Of a stretch of 64,000 nt of DNA, positions 1 through 9,419 are shown in pieces (within the stretch, counting starts at the first letter, position 1; every line of letters starts with the position of its first letter). Source of the stretch: Lutibacter sp. HS1-25 (GTDB lineage: Bacteria > Bacteroidota > Bacteroidia > Flavobacteriales > Flavobacteriaceae); the NCBI RefSeq assembly GCF_004121075.1, contig NZ_RHLN01000009.1:39191-103190 (forward strand), given 5' to 3'. A model generated the notes under the pieces. That model did not search any database. It saw nothing but the letters and a program-made list of their open reading frames with translations, and was not told the DNA's origin. A program made the position numbers and the translations under genes.

Positions 1-1275
1 GAAGCTTTTAAAGTTTGGAAAGAAATGAAAGAGCCTGAATGGGCAAACGTACGTTACGAAAAACCAAAATTTCAAGATATTAGCTACTATTCTGCTCCTG
101 TTCAAAAAAAACAATTGGATAGCTTAGACCAAGTTGATCCTGAATTGTTAAAAACTTTTGCAAAATTAGGTATTTCTATTGATGAGCAAAAACGTTTGTC
201 AAATGTAGCTGTAGATATTGTTATAGACTCTGTTTCAGTTGCAACTACCTTCAAAAAAACCTTGAATGAAAAAGGTATTATTTTTATGCCAATTTCTGAA
301 GCAATTCAAGAACATCCAGAGTTGGTTAAAAAATATTTAGGTACTGTTGTTCCTACTACCGATAATTTTTACGCAGCTTTAAATTCGGCTGTATTTTCTG
401 ATGGTTCATTTTGTTATATTCCAAAAGGCGTTACTTGCCCAATGGAATTATCAACTTATTTTAGAATAAATGAAGGCGGAACAGGTCAGTTTGAACGTAC
501 TTTGGTAATTGCAGACGAAGGTAGTTTTGTAAGTTACCTAGAAGGTTGTACGGCTCCTGCCCGTGACGAAAATCAATTACACGCCGCAGTTGTTGAATTA
601 ATTGCACTAGATGATGCCGAAATAAAATACTCAACTGTACAAAACTGGTTTCCTGGTGACAAAGAAGGAAAAGGTGGTGTTTACAATTTTGTAACCAAAC
701 GTGGTTTGTGCGAAAAAAATGCAAAAATTTCTTGGACTCAGGTTGAAACAGGTAGTGCTGTAACTTGGAAATATCCAAGTTGTATTTTAAAAGGTGATAA
801 CTCTGTAGGTGAATTTTACTCTATTGCCGTTACCAACAATTTTCAACAAGCAGATACAGGTACCAAAATGATTCATTTGGGTAAAAACACCAAGAGTACC
901 ATTATTTCAAAAGGAATTTCAGCAGGACACTCACAAAACTCTTATAGAGGTTTAGTTCAAATTGGAACAAGAGCAAAAAATGCACGAAATTTCTCACAAT
1001 GTGATTCGCTTTTAATGGGCGATTTATGTGGAGCTCATACGTTTCCTTACATTGAAGTAAAAAATAAAAGTGCCCAAGTAGAACACGAAGCAACAACAAG
1101 TAAAATTGGAGAAGATCAGTTGTTTTACTGTAACCAGCGAGGTATAAATACCGAAAAAGCCATTGCATTAATTGTAAACGGATTTAGCAAAGAGGTATTG
1201 AATAAATTACCAATGGAATTTGCCGTTGAAGCACAAAAATTATTAGAAATAAGTTTAGAGGGATCGGTAGGATAG
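1..1275 (+). CDS. sufB: Fe-S cluster assembly protein SufB (5' partial)
   Basis: SufB is the scaffold subunit of the cytosolic SufBC2D complex, on which iron-sulfur clusters are built. The reading frame is open from base 1 (EAFKVWKEM), so the ATG at base 25 is internal and the true start lies outside the window; the family is about 480 residues, so roughly 55-60 are missing. Family hallmarks seen are [20 protein letters not shown], the beta-helix core, and [20 protein letters not shown] near the C-terminus, which carries the conserved Cys and Glu used for cluster assembly. It is followed by sufC (91-bp gap) and sufD. Identity is secure. Confidence 0.97.
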   Translation, partial: EAFKVWKEMKEPEWANVRYEKPKFQDISYYSAPVQKKQLDSLDQVDPELLKTFAKLGISIDEQKRLSNVAVDIVIDSVSVATTFKKTLNEKGIIFMPISEAIQEHPELVKKYLGTVVPTTDNFYAALNSAVFSDGSFCYIPKGVTCPMELSTYFRINEGGTGQFERTLVIADEGSFVSYLEGCTAPARDENQLHAAVVELIALDDAEIKYSTVQNWFPGDKEGKGGVYNFVTKRGLCEKNAKISWTQVETGSAVTWKYPSCILKGDNSVGEFYSIAVTNNFQQADTGTKMIHLGKNTKSTIISKGISAGHSQNSYRGLVQIGTRAKNARNFSQCDSLLMGDLCGAHTFPYIEVKNKSAQVEHEATTSKIGEDQLFYCNQRGINTEKAIALIVNGFSKEVLNKLPMEFAVEAQKLLEISLEGSVG

Positions 1276-1366
1276 TAAAAAAGTTGAAAGTTAAAAGTTC
1301 ATAGAGTTTAAAGTTTTTGTGGTTATTATAATAGCTTTAAAACTTAAAACATTCAAATTATAAAAA

Positions 1367-2104
1367 ATGTTAGAAGTAAAAAATTTACACGCAAGTATTA
1401 ACAATAAAGAGATTTTAAAAGGTATTAATCTCGAAATAAAAGCAGGTGAAGTTCACGCAATAATGGGTCCTAATGGTTCTGGAAAAAGTACCTTATCGGC
1501 TGTAATTGCTGGAAAAGAAGATTATGAAGTTACAGCAGGCTCCATAATTTTAAATGGTGAAGATCTAGAAGATTTGGCACCTGAAGAAAGAGCGCATAAA
1601 GGTGTGTTTTTATCTTTTCAATATCCTGTTGAAATTCCAGGTGTTACCGTTACTAACTTTATTAAAACTGCTATTAACGAATCTCGTAAAGCAAAAGGTT
1701 TAGAAGAATTACCAGCAAAAGATATGTTGAAGTTAATTCGTGAAAAAGCCGATTTACTAGAAATTGACCGCAAGTTTTTATCTCGTTCATTAAACGAAGG
1801 TTTTTCGGGTGGTGAAAAAAAACGTAACGAGATTTTTCAAATGGCAATGTTAGAACCTAAATTGGCAATTTTAGATGAAACCGATTCTGGATTAGATATT
1901 GACGCTTTAAAAGTAGTTGCAAACGGTGTTAACAAATTAAAAAGTAAAGACAATGCTGTAATTGTAATTACACACTACCAACGTTTGTTAGATTATATTG
2001 TTCCAGATTTTGTACACGTTTTATACAACGGTAAAATTGTAAAATCTGGCGGAAAAGAATTGGCTTTGGAATTAGAAGCAAAAGGTTACGACTGGTTAAA
2101 ATAA
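1367..2104 (+). CDS. sufC: Fe-S cluster assembly ATPase SufC
   Basis: SufC is the ABC-type ATPase that pairs with SufB and SufD and drives structural changes during Fe-S cluster assembly; it is soluble, not a transporter. Seen are Walker [10 protein letters not shown] (about residue 34), the signature [20 protein letters not shown], Walker [13 protein letters not shown] and the switch His in [13 protein letters not shown]. The length of 245 aa is normal for the family. It lies between sufB and sufD on the same strand; the flanking spacers contain degenerate AAAGTTTAAAGT-like words rather than clear promoters, so co-transcription is likely. Confidence 0.97.
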   Translation: MLEVKNLHASINNKEILKGINLEIKAGEVHAIMGPNGSGKSTLSAVIAGKEDYEVTAGSIILNGEDLEDLAPEERAHKGVFLSFQYPVEIPGVTVTNFIKTAINESRKAKGLEELPAKDMLKLIREKADLLEIDRKFLSRSLNEGFSGGEKKRNEIFQMAMLEPKLAILDETDSGLDIDALKVVANGVNKLKSKDNAVIVITHYQRLLDYIVPDFVHVLYNGKIVKSGGKELALELEAKGYDWLK

Positions 2105-2258
2105 ATTTAGTCTATAGTTGTAAAGCTAAAAGTCTAAAGTCTCAATGATTTTTGACATTAAAACTTGCAACTTATCGACTTTAAAACTTACAAATGTAAA
2201 AGTTACAGTAAACAGTTAAAACTGACTACTGAAAACTGAGACTGAAAACTCAAAAACA
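2105..2258. repeat. sufC-sufD spacer with degenerate tandem words
   Basis: This 154-bp spacer has no ORF. Its first half carries reiterated AAAGTCTAAAGTC / ACTTTAAAACTT words and its second half ACTGACTACTGAAAACTGAG and related words. The same kinds of words recur at other spacers in the window (for example 6296-6370, 15345-15386 and 63003-63080). I see no terminator here, so sufC-sufD read-through is plausible. Confidence 0.5.
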
Positions 2259-3581
2259 ATGGATTTAAAAGAAAAATTAGTTTCTTCATTTTTAGCTTTT
2301 GAAAATAAAGGTGGCCTAGATATGGATTCGAATGTACATTCGATTAGATTGAATGCCATTCAAAATTTTGAAAAAGAAGGTTTTCCAACTAGAAAAGATG
2401 AAGAATGGAAATATACTAGCTTAAGACCTTTATTAAAACACGATTTTAGCTTGTTTCCTTCAAACGAAGAAGCAATTGAATTTAAGAATATTGAAAAATA
2501 TTTAATCAATGAGATTGAATCGTATACCTTAATTTTTGTTGATGGTGTATTTAGCTCACATTTATCTAGCACAACACACGATGAATGTGATGTTTGCGTA
2601 CTTTCTTCGGCTTTAACTCGTCCAAAATATAAAATGATTGTTGACAATTATTTTAACACAATTGCAAAAAACAACAACAGTTTATCTGAGTTAAATACCG
2701 CTTTTACAAAAGAAGGTGTGTTTATCAACATTCCTAAAAACACTGTTCTTGCTAAACCTATTCAAATTATTAATTTTTCAACAGGAAGCGAAAACGAAAT
2801 TTTATTACAGCCAAGAAATTTAATTGTGGTAGGCGAAAATTCGCACGTTCAAATTATTGAGCGTCATCAAAATCTATCAAAAAACACCACACTTACCAAT
2901 GCTGTAACTGAAATATTTGTAAACAAAAGAGCCATTGTAGACTATTATAAAATTCAGAATGATACTGAAAACTCATCGTTAATAGACAGTACTTTTGTAT
3001 CGCAAAAACAACAAAGTGTTGCCTCAGTTAACACCTACTCTTTTGGTGGAAATATTACCAGAAATAACTTAGAATTTTACCACGAAGGTGAGCATATTAC
3101 TTCTAATTTAAATGGTATTTCTATTTTAAATGGCAAACAACATGTAGACAATCATACTTTGGTAAATCATAAATTTCCTAATTGTGAAAGCCACGAATTG
3201 TATAAAGGAATTTATGCTGAAAAATCTACAGGCGTTTTTAACGGAAAGGTAATTGTACAGCAGGCTGCTCAAAAAACCAATGCTTTTCAACAAAATAACA
3301 ATATTATAATTGATGATGGTGCAACTATCAATGCAAAACCACAATTGGAAATTTTTGCCGATGACGTAAAATGTTCACATGGTTGTACTATTGGCCAGTT
3401 AGATGAAAGCGCTTTGTTTTACATGCAATCTCGTGGAATTCCTAAAAAAGAAGCACAAGCACTATTGCTATTTGCTTTTGGAAACGACGTAGTTGAAAAA
3501 ATTAAAATTCCGCAATTAAAAACACGAATTACCAAATTAATTGCCAAAAATCTAGGTGTTAATTTAGGTTTTGAATTATAA
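2259..3581 (+). CDS. sufD: Fe-S cluster assembly protein SufD
   Basis: SufD is the SufB paralogue that completes the SufBC2D scaffold and is needed for iron entry. The protein is 440 aa, normal for SufD. The variable N-terminal helical part contains the conserved RKDEEWKYTSL motif (about residue 45), and the C-terminal core contains DDVKCSHGCTIGQLDESALFYMQSRGIP, including the conserved His of the cluster-assembly interface. It ends the sufBCD block and is closed by a 50-bp perfect palindromic terminator. In other Flavobacteriaceae sufS usually follows closely; here it is 10.5 kb away at 14060. Confidence 0.96.
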   Translation: MDLKEKLVSSFLAFENKGGLDMDSNVHSIRLNAIQNFEKEGFPTRKDEEWKYTSLRPLLKHDFSLFPSNEEAIEFKNIEKYLINEIESYTLIFVDGVFSSHLSSTTHDECDVCVLSSALTRPKYKMIVDNYFNTIAKNNNSLSELNTAFTKEGVFINIPKNTVLAKPIQIINFSTGSENEILLQPRNLIVVGENSHVQIIERHQNLSKNTTLTNAVTEIFVNKRAIVDYYKIQNDTENSSLIDSTFVSQKQQSVASVNTYSFGGNITRNNLEFYHEGEHITSNLNGISILNGKQHVDNHTLVNHKFPNCESHELYKGIYAEKSTGVFNGKVIVQQAAQKTNAFQQNNNIIIDDGATINAKPQLEIFADDVKCSHGCTIGQLDESALFYMQSRGIPKKEAQALLLFAFGNDVVEKIKIPQLKTRITKLIAKNLGVNLGFEL

Positions 3582-3591
3582 AATACATCAA

Positions 3592-3641
3592 ATTAAATCA
3601 TAAAAAATGTCGCTAATTAGCGACATTTTTTATGATTTAAT
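3592..3641. terminator. 50-bp perfect palindrome, bidirectional terminator
   Basis: The sequence is a perfect palindrome centred at 3616.5: the core arm ATGTCGC pairs with GCGACAT, flanked by A6 and T6 tracts and then AATCAT/ATGATT. Both orientations give a hairpin followed by a U run, so it can stop sufBCD transcription (plus) and the OmpA-like gene (minus). It overlaps the last codon of the OmpA-like gene, whose stop codon begins at 3639 on the minus strand. Confidence 0.9.
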
Positions 3642-4731
3642 ACTTTAAAACTTCAGGGTTTACAATTACAAATTCTGTTCTTCTATTTAATTTATGTTCA
3701 TTTTCTGTGCATTCTACACCATTTGAACATTTATTTACCAATTGAGTTTCGCCATAACCTTTTCCAAATACTCTTGAAGGGTCAATACCTTTATTAACAA
3801 ACCAAGCTATGGATGCTTTCGCTCTGTTATCAGACAATTCTAAATTATATGCATCACTGGCTCTGGAGTCTGTATGCGAACCTATTTCAATAATTAATTT
3901 TGGATATTTATTTAACAATTCAAGCACCTTGTTTAAAGCTACTTCAGCATCATTTCTAATCTCAAACTTATCTTTGTCAAAGTAAATTGGCTGGGTGTTT
4001 ACCATTAGCAAATTTCTTTCCTTTTTAAATTCGCTAGGTTCTTTACTTGGTGGCAACGTATCATACTTATAAATATTACGCACAAAGTCCTTACACTTCA
4101 CCAATAAAGGATTTGTAATAGGATAATCATCATTCAAATCAAAATCCTTTAAATAACCATCATTTGCATAATTATCTAATTGAACTACCGATACATTATC
4201 AAACTCGAACATAACCCTACTAGTTGGCCCTTCGTTCTCTTCAACAGCACCAACAGCAATAATATTTGGCGGCATATTTACAACAATTAAATGTGTAGGA
4301 TCTGCAGTTCCTAAAAACTTTAAATTATCATTACAATTGGTGGCAAGCGCTTCATTGTTTGGCCCATCAATATCGTTAATTCCAAATCTAAAACTTGCAG
4401 GTTTTATTGGTGTTATTCTATCTGATTTTAAAAATGTAAATCTAATTTGACTTAGATTAGCTGGAATACCTTCATCCTTTGAAATAGCAGTATATCTAAT
4501 ATTGTCTCCATTTTGTGTAAATATGCCGTTTTGAGGTCCATTTACTCTTTGCGCTCTTATATACTCTAATTCTGGAATTGTTTCAGAATAAGCTTTAAAC
4601 AATGTATTGTTGGTTTCATTTCCAGAAATAACACCTGTGATAGTTACCAAATCATAGTCTTGCGCAGCTAATTTATTTCCGTAAAAAAATAAAGCAATAC
4701 TTAAATAAAATATTTTAGATATAAATTTCAA
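3637..4731 (-). CDS. OmpA-family outer-membrane/peptidoglycan-binding protein
   Basis: This is a 364-aa exported protein with a C-terminal OmpA-like domain that binds peptidoglycan and tethers the outer membrane to the wall. A cleavable signal peptide is seen (MKFISKIFYLSIALFFYG...LAAQ). Residues about 25-215 form a beta-rich extracellular or periplasmic module that I do not recognise. The OmpA domain (about 245-360) has PIYFDKDKFEIRNDAE, the ligand-binding IGSHTDSRASDAYN and LSDNRAKASIAWFVNKGI, and ends RRTEFVIVN. There is no N-terminal 8-strand OmpA barrel. It is convergent with sufD and shares its terminator. Confidence 0.88.
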   Translation of the reverse strand: MKFISKIFYLSIALFFYGNKLAAQDYDLVTITGVISGNETNNTLFKAYSETIPELEYIRAQRVNGPQNGIFTQNGDNIRYTAISKDEGIPANLSQIRFTFLKSDRITPIKPASFRFGINDIDGPNNEALATNCNDNLKFLGTADPTHLIVVNMPPNIIAVGAVEENEGPTSRVMFEFDNVSVVQLDNYANDGYLKDFDLNDDYPITNPLLVKCKDFVRNIYKYDTLPPSKEPSEFKKERNLLMVNTQPIYFDKDKFEIRNDAEVALNKVLELLNKYPKLIIEIGSHTDSRASDAYNLELSDNRAKASIAWFVNKGIDPSRVFGKGYGETQLVNKCSNGVECTENEHKLNRRTEFVIVNPEVLKY

Positions 4732-4855
4732 ATGAAACTTTTTGGGTCATTAAATTATGATACAATTTACAAAAAAATACTCACTTAAAAACCGATAATT
4801 TTTAATTAATCTAGCTGGTTACAATAGGTGAAATTTTGATAAAATAAACAACCAT

Positions 4856-6268
4856 CTACTTAAAAACAGCTAAAATAGCTTTTAACAACCTGTTATAGCC
4901 TATATTATTCAATTCAAATTCAACCACATCTTTATTTTCTTCTGGTTGAATTTCTCGTGATTTTAATTGTTCATCTAACTGACTATAGCTAACCCCCAGG
5001 CGTACGATAACCAAATCTTTTGAAGGAATAACAATCACACGTTGTCCTTGATAACCATCAGCAAAAAACATGTCTTTTGGAACATCGGGCATTTTACCTC
5101 CAGCATTTAACCAAAATTGCGCGCCATAAACACCCTGCGACCCATTGGTTGGTGTTGCAGTATATGTTACCCAATCTTCACTAAAAATTTGTTCGCCATT
5201 CCAGTTTCCTTTATTTAAATACAACAAGCCAAATTTTGCCCAATCTCTTGTATTTGCCCAACCGTATGATGAAGCAACATAATTACCCGCCAAATCGGTT
5301 TCAAAAATCATAGAATGCATACCAATTTTATCAAATAAATCAGTGTACCAAAAATCAAGATACTCTTGATGTGTTTTAAATTTACTCCTAATAATTCCAC
5401 TTAATAAATTAGAGGTTCCAGACGAATAATTCCAAGTTTCATTTGGCTTTCCTACCAAAGGTTTATTTATTTGAGATTTGGTCATATCTGTATCCAAATA
5501 CAACATTTTTGTCACGTCTGATATTTTAGTATAATCCTCTTCCCACTCCAAACCACTATTCATTTGCAACAAATTATTGATGGTTATTTTTGAACGTTCA
5601 TCGTTTTTCCAAGCATCAATAGGTGCAGGTTCATCAACATTTAATTGACCTTTAAAATTCAACACACCACAAACTGCACTCATCAAACTTTTACCCATAG
5701 ACCAACCAAGCATTAAAGATTTTTCGTCAAAACCTTCAGCATATTTTTCAGCAATTATTTGGTTTTTATAAATTACCAAAAAAGATCTTGTTGTATTTGT
5801 TGCTGTGTTTTCATTAAAATAAGCATCAACAATTTCATTTAACTTTTTATAATCAACATTTGCAAAAACGGTGTCTTTTTGAGGTAAATCTCCATACGGA
5901 AAAGGTAAATTTTTAGAAGTTATATTTCTTTTAGGCACCAAATAAGGTGCATTTTCATCATAATCTTCATTAATTACAACGGCACCTAAACCTTCTCTAT
6001 AAACTGCAGTTCTGCTTTTAAAACCAAAAACATTGGTTGTAACCATTTTATTTTCAAAATCTACTTTGTTTGTTGCTAATGAAACCGGAGAAAAACCATT
6101 GTCTGAAGTTTCAACCATTTCTTGAGATCTTTTTGCAATAAAAACACTGGAAGCAAGGTTTTTTGCTGAATGACCTGATATCAAAACCAGTTTTTGAAAA
6201 TTTGTATAACCAAAGTAAATAACGACTATTACTAAGATTGAAAGTGAAATTTTTAGCGCTTTTTTCAT
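4856..6268 (-). CDS. Serine hydrolase of the beta-lactamase/esterase (class C-like) family
   Basis: This predicted periplasmic serine hydrolase of 470 aa belongs to the DD-peptidase/class C beta-lactamase/esterase fold (Pfam Beta-lactamase). An N-terminal membrane anchor or signal is seen (MKKALKISLSILVIVVIYFG). The catalytic SxxK is SMGK in LGWSMGKSLMSAV (about residue 190); the Tyr motif is in WNYSSGTSNLLSG, and a GYQGQ segment stands where KTG is found in true beta-lactamases. The Y-S-S and G-Q-G-Q patterns fit 6-aminohexanoate-hydrolase or esterase-like members better than AmpC. The substrate is unknown. It is divergent from the TetR gene across a 188-bp spacer. Confidence 0.87.
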   Translation of the reverse strand: MKKALKISLSILVIVVIYFGYTNFQKLVLISGHSAKNLASSVFIAKRSQEMVETSDNGFSPVSLATNKVDFENKMVTTNVFGFKSRTAVYREGLGAVVINEDYDENAPYLVPKRNITSKNLPFPYGDLPQKDTVFANVDYKKLNEIVDAYFNENTATNTTRSFLVIYKNQIIAEKYAEGFDEKSLMLGWSMGKSLMSAVCGVLNFKGQLNVDEPAPIDAWKNDERSKITINNLLQMNSGLEWEEDYTKISDVTKMLYLDTDMTKSQINKPLVGKPNETWNYSSGTSNLLSGIIRSKFKTHQEYLDFWYTDLFDKIGMHSMIFETDLAGNYVASSYGWANTRDWAKFGLLYLNKGNWNGEQIFSEDWVTYTATPTNGSQGVYGAQFWLNAGGKMPDVPKDMFFADGYQGQRVIVIPSKDLVIVRLGVSYSQLDEQLKSREIQPEENKDVVEFELNNIGYNRLLKAILAVFK

Positions 6269-6295
6269 TTTTTTGAATTTTGGTTGTTGGTTTTA

Positions 6296-6380
6296 AGTAC
6301 AGCTACTGAATACTGTTACTGTAAACTATAACTGAATACTGCTTACTGATACTGAATACTGTAAACTAATAATGCAACTC
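6296..6380. repeat. Degenerate ACTGAATACTG / ACTGTAAACT repeats
   Basis: The spacer between the serine hydrolase and tetR contains about six imperfect iterations of CTGAATACTG, TTACTGTAAACT and CTTACTGATACTG. A similar run is at 12848-12880. The function is unknown; it may be a remnant of slipped-strand simple repeats. A minus-strand -7-like TACTTTTG (6387-6380) lies at the edge and could serve the serine hydrolase gene, but no -33 element is visible. Confidence 0.55.
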
Positions 6381-6396
6381 AAAAGTACCAAATATT

Positions 6397-6426
6397 TTGT
6401 TAGTTTAAAAAAAGTATTTACATTTG
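6397..6426 (+). promoter_or_regulatory. Promoter of the tetR-efflux operon (TTG-N19-TACATTTG)
   Basis: A -33 TTG at 6397-6399 and a -7 TACATTTG at 6419-6426 are separated by 19 bp, an exact match to the flavobacterial consensus TTG-N17-23-TAnnTTTG. Transcription should start near 6433, inside the palindrome at 6427-6442 and about 24 nt before the ATG at 6457. Confidence 0.82.
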
Positions 6427-6442
6427 TTAACCATATGGTTAA
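6427..6442. promoter_or_regulatory. 16-bp perfect palindrome, likely TetR operator
   Basis: TTAACCATATGGTTAA is a perfect palindrome that directly abuts the -7 element and covers the expected start point. Its position immediately upstream of a tetR-family gene is what is expected of an autoregulatory operator blocking the promoter. No second copy was seen in the window. Confidence 0.8.
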
Positions 6443-6456
6443 ACCTTTTAGTTAAA

Positions 6457-7071
6457 ATGAATTCAAAAAAAACACAAACATCTGCTGAAACCGATATTTT
6501 AGAAGCTGCAAAACGCATTTTTCAGCTAAAAGGAATGGAAGGAGCTCGTATGCAAGAGATTGCAGATGAAGCCGGAATTAACAAAGCTTTGCTACACTAT
6601 TATTACCGCAGTAAACAATTGCTTTTTGAAGCTGTTTTTAAAAATGCATTTATGCTGTTGGCCCCACAATTAAACAAGGTTTTAAACGACGATTCTTCTT
6701 TATTTGATAAAATCACCAACTTTTCACATAATTACATTTCGTTTGTGGTAAAACATCCATATTTACCAAATTTCATCATTCAGGAATTGAATAGAAATCC
6801 AGAATTCATTTTAAAATTAACGTCAGACAAACATTTTCCGAGCATTGGTAAATTTAAAAAACAGGTCGAAGAAAACGTGGTTGCTAAAATTATAAGACCC
6901 ATTAAACCCGAACAATTATTTATAAATCTATTTGCTTTAAATATTTTTCCTTTTATAGCATCTCCATTGTTAAAAGGTTTTTTAGGTATTAATAATTGCG
7001 ATTTTAACGACTTAATTGAAGAACGAAAAACCGAAGTTGCATCATTTATTATCAATGCTATAAAAGTTTAA
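6457..7071 (+). CDS. TetR/AcrR-family transcriptional regulator
   Basis: This is the probable local repressor of the efflux operon. The N-terminal helix-turn-helix is seen as DILEAAKRIFQLKGMEGARMQEIADEAGINKALLHYYYRSKQLLF (split over about residues 12-55), followed by a helical ligand-binding domain. I chose the ATG at 6457, giving 204 aa; an in-frame TTG at 6424 lies inside the -7 promoter element and cannot be in the mRNA. The tolC-like gene starts 4 bp after its stop codon, so the two are translationally linked. Its place at the head of a ybhGFSR-like operon parallels E. coli CecR (YbiH). Confidence 0.93.
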   Translation: MNSKKTQTSAETDILEAAKRIFQLKGMEGARMQEIADEAGINKALLHYYYRSKQLLFEAVFKNAFMLLAPQLNKVLNDDSSLFDKITNFSHNYISFVVKHPYLPNFIIQELNRNPEFILKLTSDKHFPSIGKFKKQVEENVVAKIIRPIKPEQLFINLFALNIFPFIASPLLKGFLGINNCDFNDLIEERKTEVASFIINAIKV

Positions 7072-7075
7072 ACCA

Positions 7076-8332
7076 ATGAAAAAATTACTATTTTACACTT
7101 TTATTTTTTTAACGATTGGTGTTTTTTCACAAGAACAATTAAGTTTAGAAACTTGTTATACGCTGGTTCAAAAAAATTATCCGTTAGCAAAACAAAACGA
7201 TTTATTGACGCAACAAAACAACCTTGATTTAAAGGTTATTAAAACAAAAAAACTACCTCAATTTGATTTTTTAATTCAGGCTACATACCAGTCTGATGTT
7301 ACACAAATGCCAATAGACATTCCGGGATCAGGTTTTGAAGCACCAAATTTAGACCAATACAAATCAACCCTTTCAGTAAATCAGTTAATTTATGGAGGTG
7401 GAAAAATTGATGCAGTTGCTAATTTGAAATCTGCCGAATTAAAAACACATCAAAAACAAATAGAAGTAAGCTTGTACCAACTAAAAAAACAAGTCAACCA
7501 ATTGTATTTTTCAATTTTAAATTTACAGGAAAAAAATACTTTATTAAATGCTAAAAAAAATCAATTAACAACCCAACTTAAAGAAGTAAAAGCAGGCATT
7601 GAATTTGGCACTATTTTACCTAATGCAGATGCTGCTTTAGAAGTCGAATTGTTAAAAATTGACCAACAGCTGGTCGAAATTGCTGTTAATAAAAATACCA
7701 TGATTGAAACGCTTTCAAAGTTGATTGGAAATGAAATTAGCACAACAATTACTTTTGAAAACCCTACCATTATATCAAATACAGCAACAGAAATTAACAG
7801 ACCCGAATTGGATTTATTTCAACTTCAAAAAGAACAAATTGAAACATCAGAAAATTTAATTTCAAAACAAAACACACCACAAATTGCAGGTTTTGCGACT
7901 GGTGGTTTTGGAAATCCTGGTTTAAATATGCTAGACAATGCTTTTAAAACGTACTATTGGGTTGGGGTTAGAATGAATTGGGATGTTTTTAACTGGAATG
8001 CAACTAAAAACGAACGTCAGTCATTACTTATCAATAAAGATATTGTTGATAGTGAAGCCGAAGTTTTTAACCTCAACACTCAAATTGAACTGAATCAGCA
8101 ACAAGCGGAAATTTCAAAAATTGAATCTTTTATAAAAACAGATGCTGAAATTATTGAATTGCGTAAAAAGATAGTAAAAACTGCCGCTTCGCAATTACAA
8201 AATGGAGTCATCACTTCATCTGCCTATATAACAGAGTTTACCAATTTATTTGAAGCAGAAAACAATATAAATGTGCACAATATTCAGTTGTTATTGGCCA
8301 AAGCAAATTACAATGTAACAATAGGAAACTAA
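7076..8332 (+). CDS. TolC-family outer-membrane efflux protein
   Basis: This is the outer-membrane channel of the tripartite exporter. A signal peptide is seen (MKKLLFYTFIFLTIGVFSQ), followed by two long alpha-helical coiled repeats typical of the outer membrane efflux protein family (LSLETCYTLVQKNYPLAKQN near the start; WVGVRMNWDVFNW mid-protein as a beta-barrel strand). The length of 418 aa is normal. It begins 4 bp after tetR. The E. coli cecR-ybhGFSR operon lacks its own TolC and uses the global one; here the channel is encoded in the operon. Confidence 0.93.
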   Translation: MKKLLFYTFIFLTIGVFSQEQLSLETCYTLVQKNYPLAKQNDLLTQQNNLDLKVIKTKKLPQFDFLIQATYQSDVTQMPIDIPGSGFEAPNLDQYKSTLSVNQLIYGGGKIDAVANLKSAELKTHQKQIEVSLYQLKKQVNQLYFSILNLQEKNTLLNAKKNQLTTQLKEVKAGIEFGTILPNADAALEVELLKIDQQLVEIAVNKNTMIETLSKLIGNEISTTITFENPTIISNTATEINRPELDLFQLQKEQIETSENLISKQNTPQIAGFATGGFGNPGLNMLDNAFKTYYWVGVRMNWDVFNWNATKNERQSLLINKDIVDSEAEVFNLNTQIELNQQQAEISKIESFIKTDAEIIELRKKIVKTAASQLQNGVITSSAYITEFTNLFEAENNINVHNIQLLLAKANYNVTIGN

Positions 8333-8433
8333 TCCCAAAAGGGAAAATTTAATTAAAAAGTAAAAATGAATACTTAAAAGTTGAAAACAATTACACCCTT
8401 AAACTATTCAACCTTTAAACAAAATAAAGCCTT

Positions 8434-9342
8434 ATGAAAAATTATAAACGCATCATCGGATTGCTGATTGCCATCAGTATTATTTCATGCAAAAACAACG
8501 AAAAAGCCGATGGGTATGGCAATTTTGAAGCAACAGAAATAACTGTTTCTGCAGAGAATAATGGAAAATTAATTCAGTTTACCATTGAAGAAGGTCAAGA
8601 CTTAATAAGCAATCAAATTGTAGGTTTTATAGACACCATTCCTTTGAACCTAAAAAAAGAACAATTGTTGGTTTCAAAAAATGTAATTACATCAAAATCT
8701 AAAGGTGTTTTATCTCAAATTGATGTTTTAAACGCACAGTTAAAAACAGCTAAAATTTCAAAAAACAGGATTGAAAATTTATTGAAAGAAAACGCAGCCA
8801 CCCAACAACAATTAGATGATATTGATGGTAAAATTGATGTAATAAAAAATCAAATAAAAAGTATTGAAATTCAAAATGCACCTGTTGTAAACGAATTAAA
8901 AAGTATTGATGTTCAAATTCAACAAATTGAAGATCAAATAACAAAAAGTATTGTTAAAAATCCAATTAACGGTACTGTTTTAGCCAAATATACCGAACCA
9001 AATGAAATTACTTCTTTTGGAAAACCTTTGTATAAAATTGCCGATTTAACCACACTTCAATTAAGGGTTTATATTAGTGAAACGCAACTTTCTAGTATTA
9101 AAATCGGACAAGAAGTTACGGTGAAAATTGATGGTGAAAAAGGCTTAAAAAGTTACTCTGGAACTATTTCATGGATTGCTTCGGAAGCTGAATTTACACC
9201 TAAAATAATTCAAACAAAAGAAGAGCGTGTAAACTTGGTTTATGCGGTTAAAATTGATGTGAAAAACGATGGAAGTTTAAAAATAGGAATGCCTGCGGAG
9301 ATGATCCTATCCCCGCCCCTTTCCAAAGAAAAGGGAGCGTAA
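8434..9342 (+). CDS. HlyD/YbhG-family periplasmic adaptor subunit (lipoprotein)
   Basis: This is the membrane-fusion protein that joins the inner-membrane ABC transporter to TolC. A lipoprotein signal is seen (IGLLIAISIISC, Cys about residue 19). The protein has a split biotinyl-lipoyl-like domain (TVSAENNGKLIQFTIEEGQDL and VKNPINGTVLAKYTEPNEI) around a coiled-coil hairpin (about residues 75-170), then a beta-barrel domain. The length is 302 aa. The 101-bp gap from tolC contains TCCCAAAAGGGA, a possible decayed copy of the C-run/G-run element described at 12769. Confidence 0.92.
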   Translation: MKNYKRIIGLLIAISIISCKNNEKADGYGNFEATEITVSAENNGKLIQFTIEEGQDLISNQIVGFIDTIPLNLKKEQLLVSKNVITSKSKGVLSQIDVLNAQLKTAKISKNRIENLLKENAATQQQLDDIDGKIDVIKNQIKSIEIQNAPVVNELKSIDVQIQQIEDQITKSIVKNPINGTVLAKYTEPNEITSFGKPLYKIADLTTLQLRVYISETQLSSIKIGQEVTVKIDGEKGLKSYSGTISWIASEAEFTPKIIQTKEERVNLVYAVKIDVKNDGSLKIGMPAEMILSPPLSKEKGA

Positions 9343-9378
9343 ATTTTAGTTAAACAATATTTAAAACACAATCAAAAA

Positions 9379-9412
9379 AAAGTCCTTCCCTTGGGGAAGG
9401 ATTTAGGATGGG
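9379..9412 (-). repeat. C-run/G-run hairpin element (copy 1)
   Basis: TCCTTCCCTTGGGGAAGGA followed by TTTAGGATGGG. Read on the minus strand it is CCCATCCTAAATCCTTCCCC, the same layout as the elements at 12769-12793 and 52757-52780 (CCCC-CTAA-CCCC then a G-run and GAA). It lies just before the ABC ATPase start codon at 9420, where its GGGAT could act as a weak ribosome-binding site. Confidence 0.6.
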
Positions 9413-9419
9413 ATAAAAA

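Noticed and set aside
6424..6456. Upstream TTG start of the TetR gene (11 extra residues)
   Set aside because: The TTG lies in the -7 element TACATTTG and upstream of the predicted transcription start.
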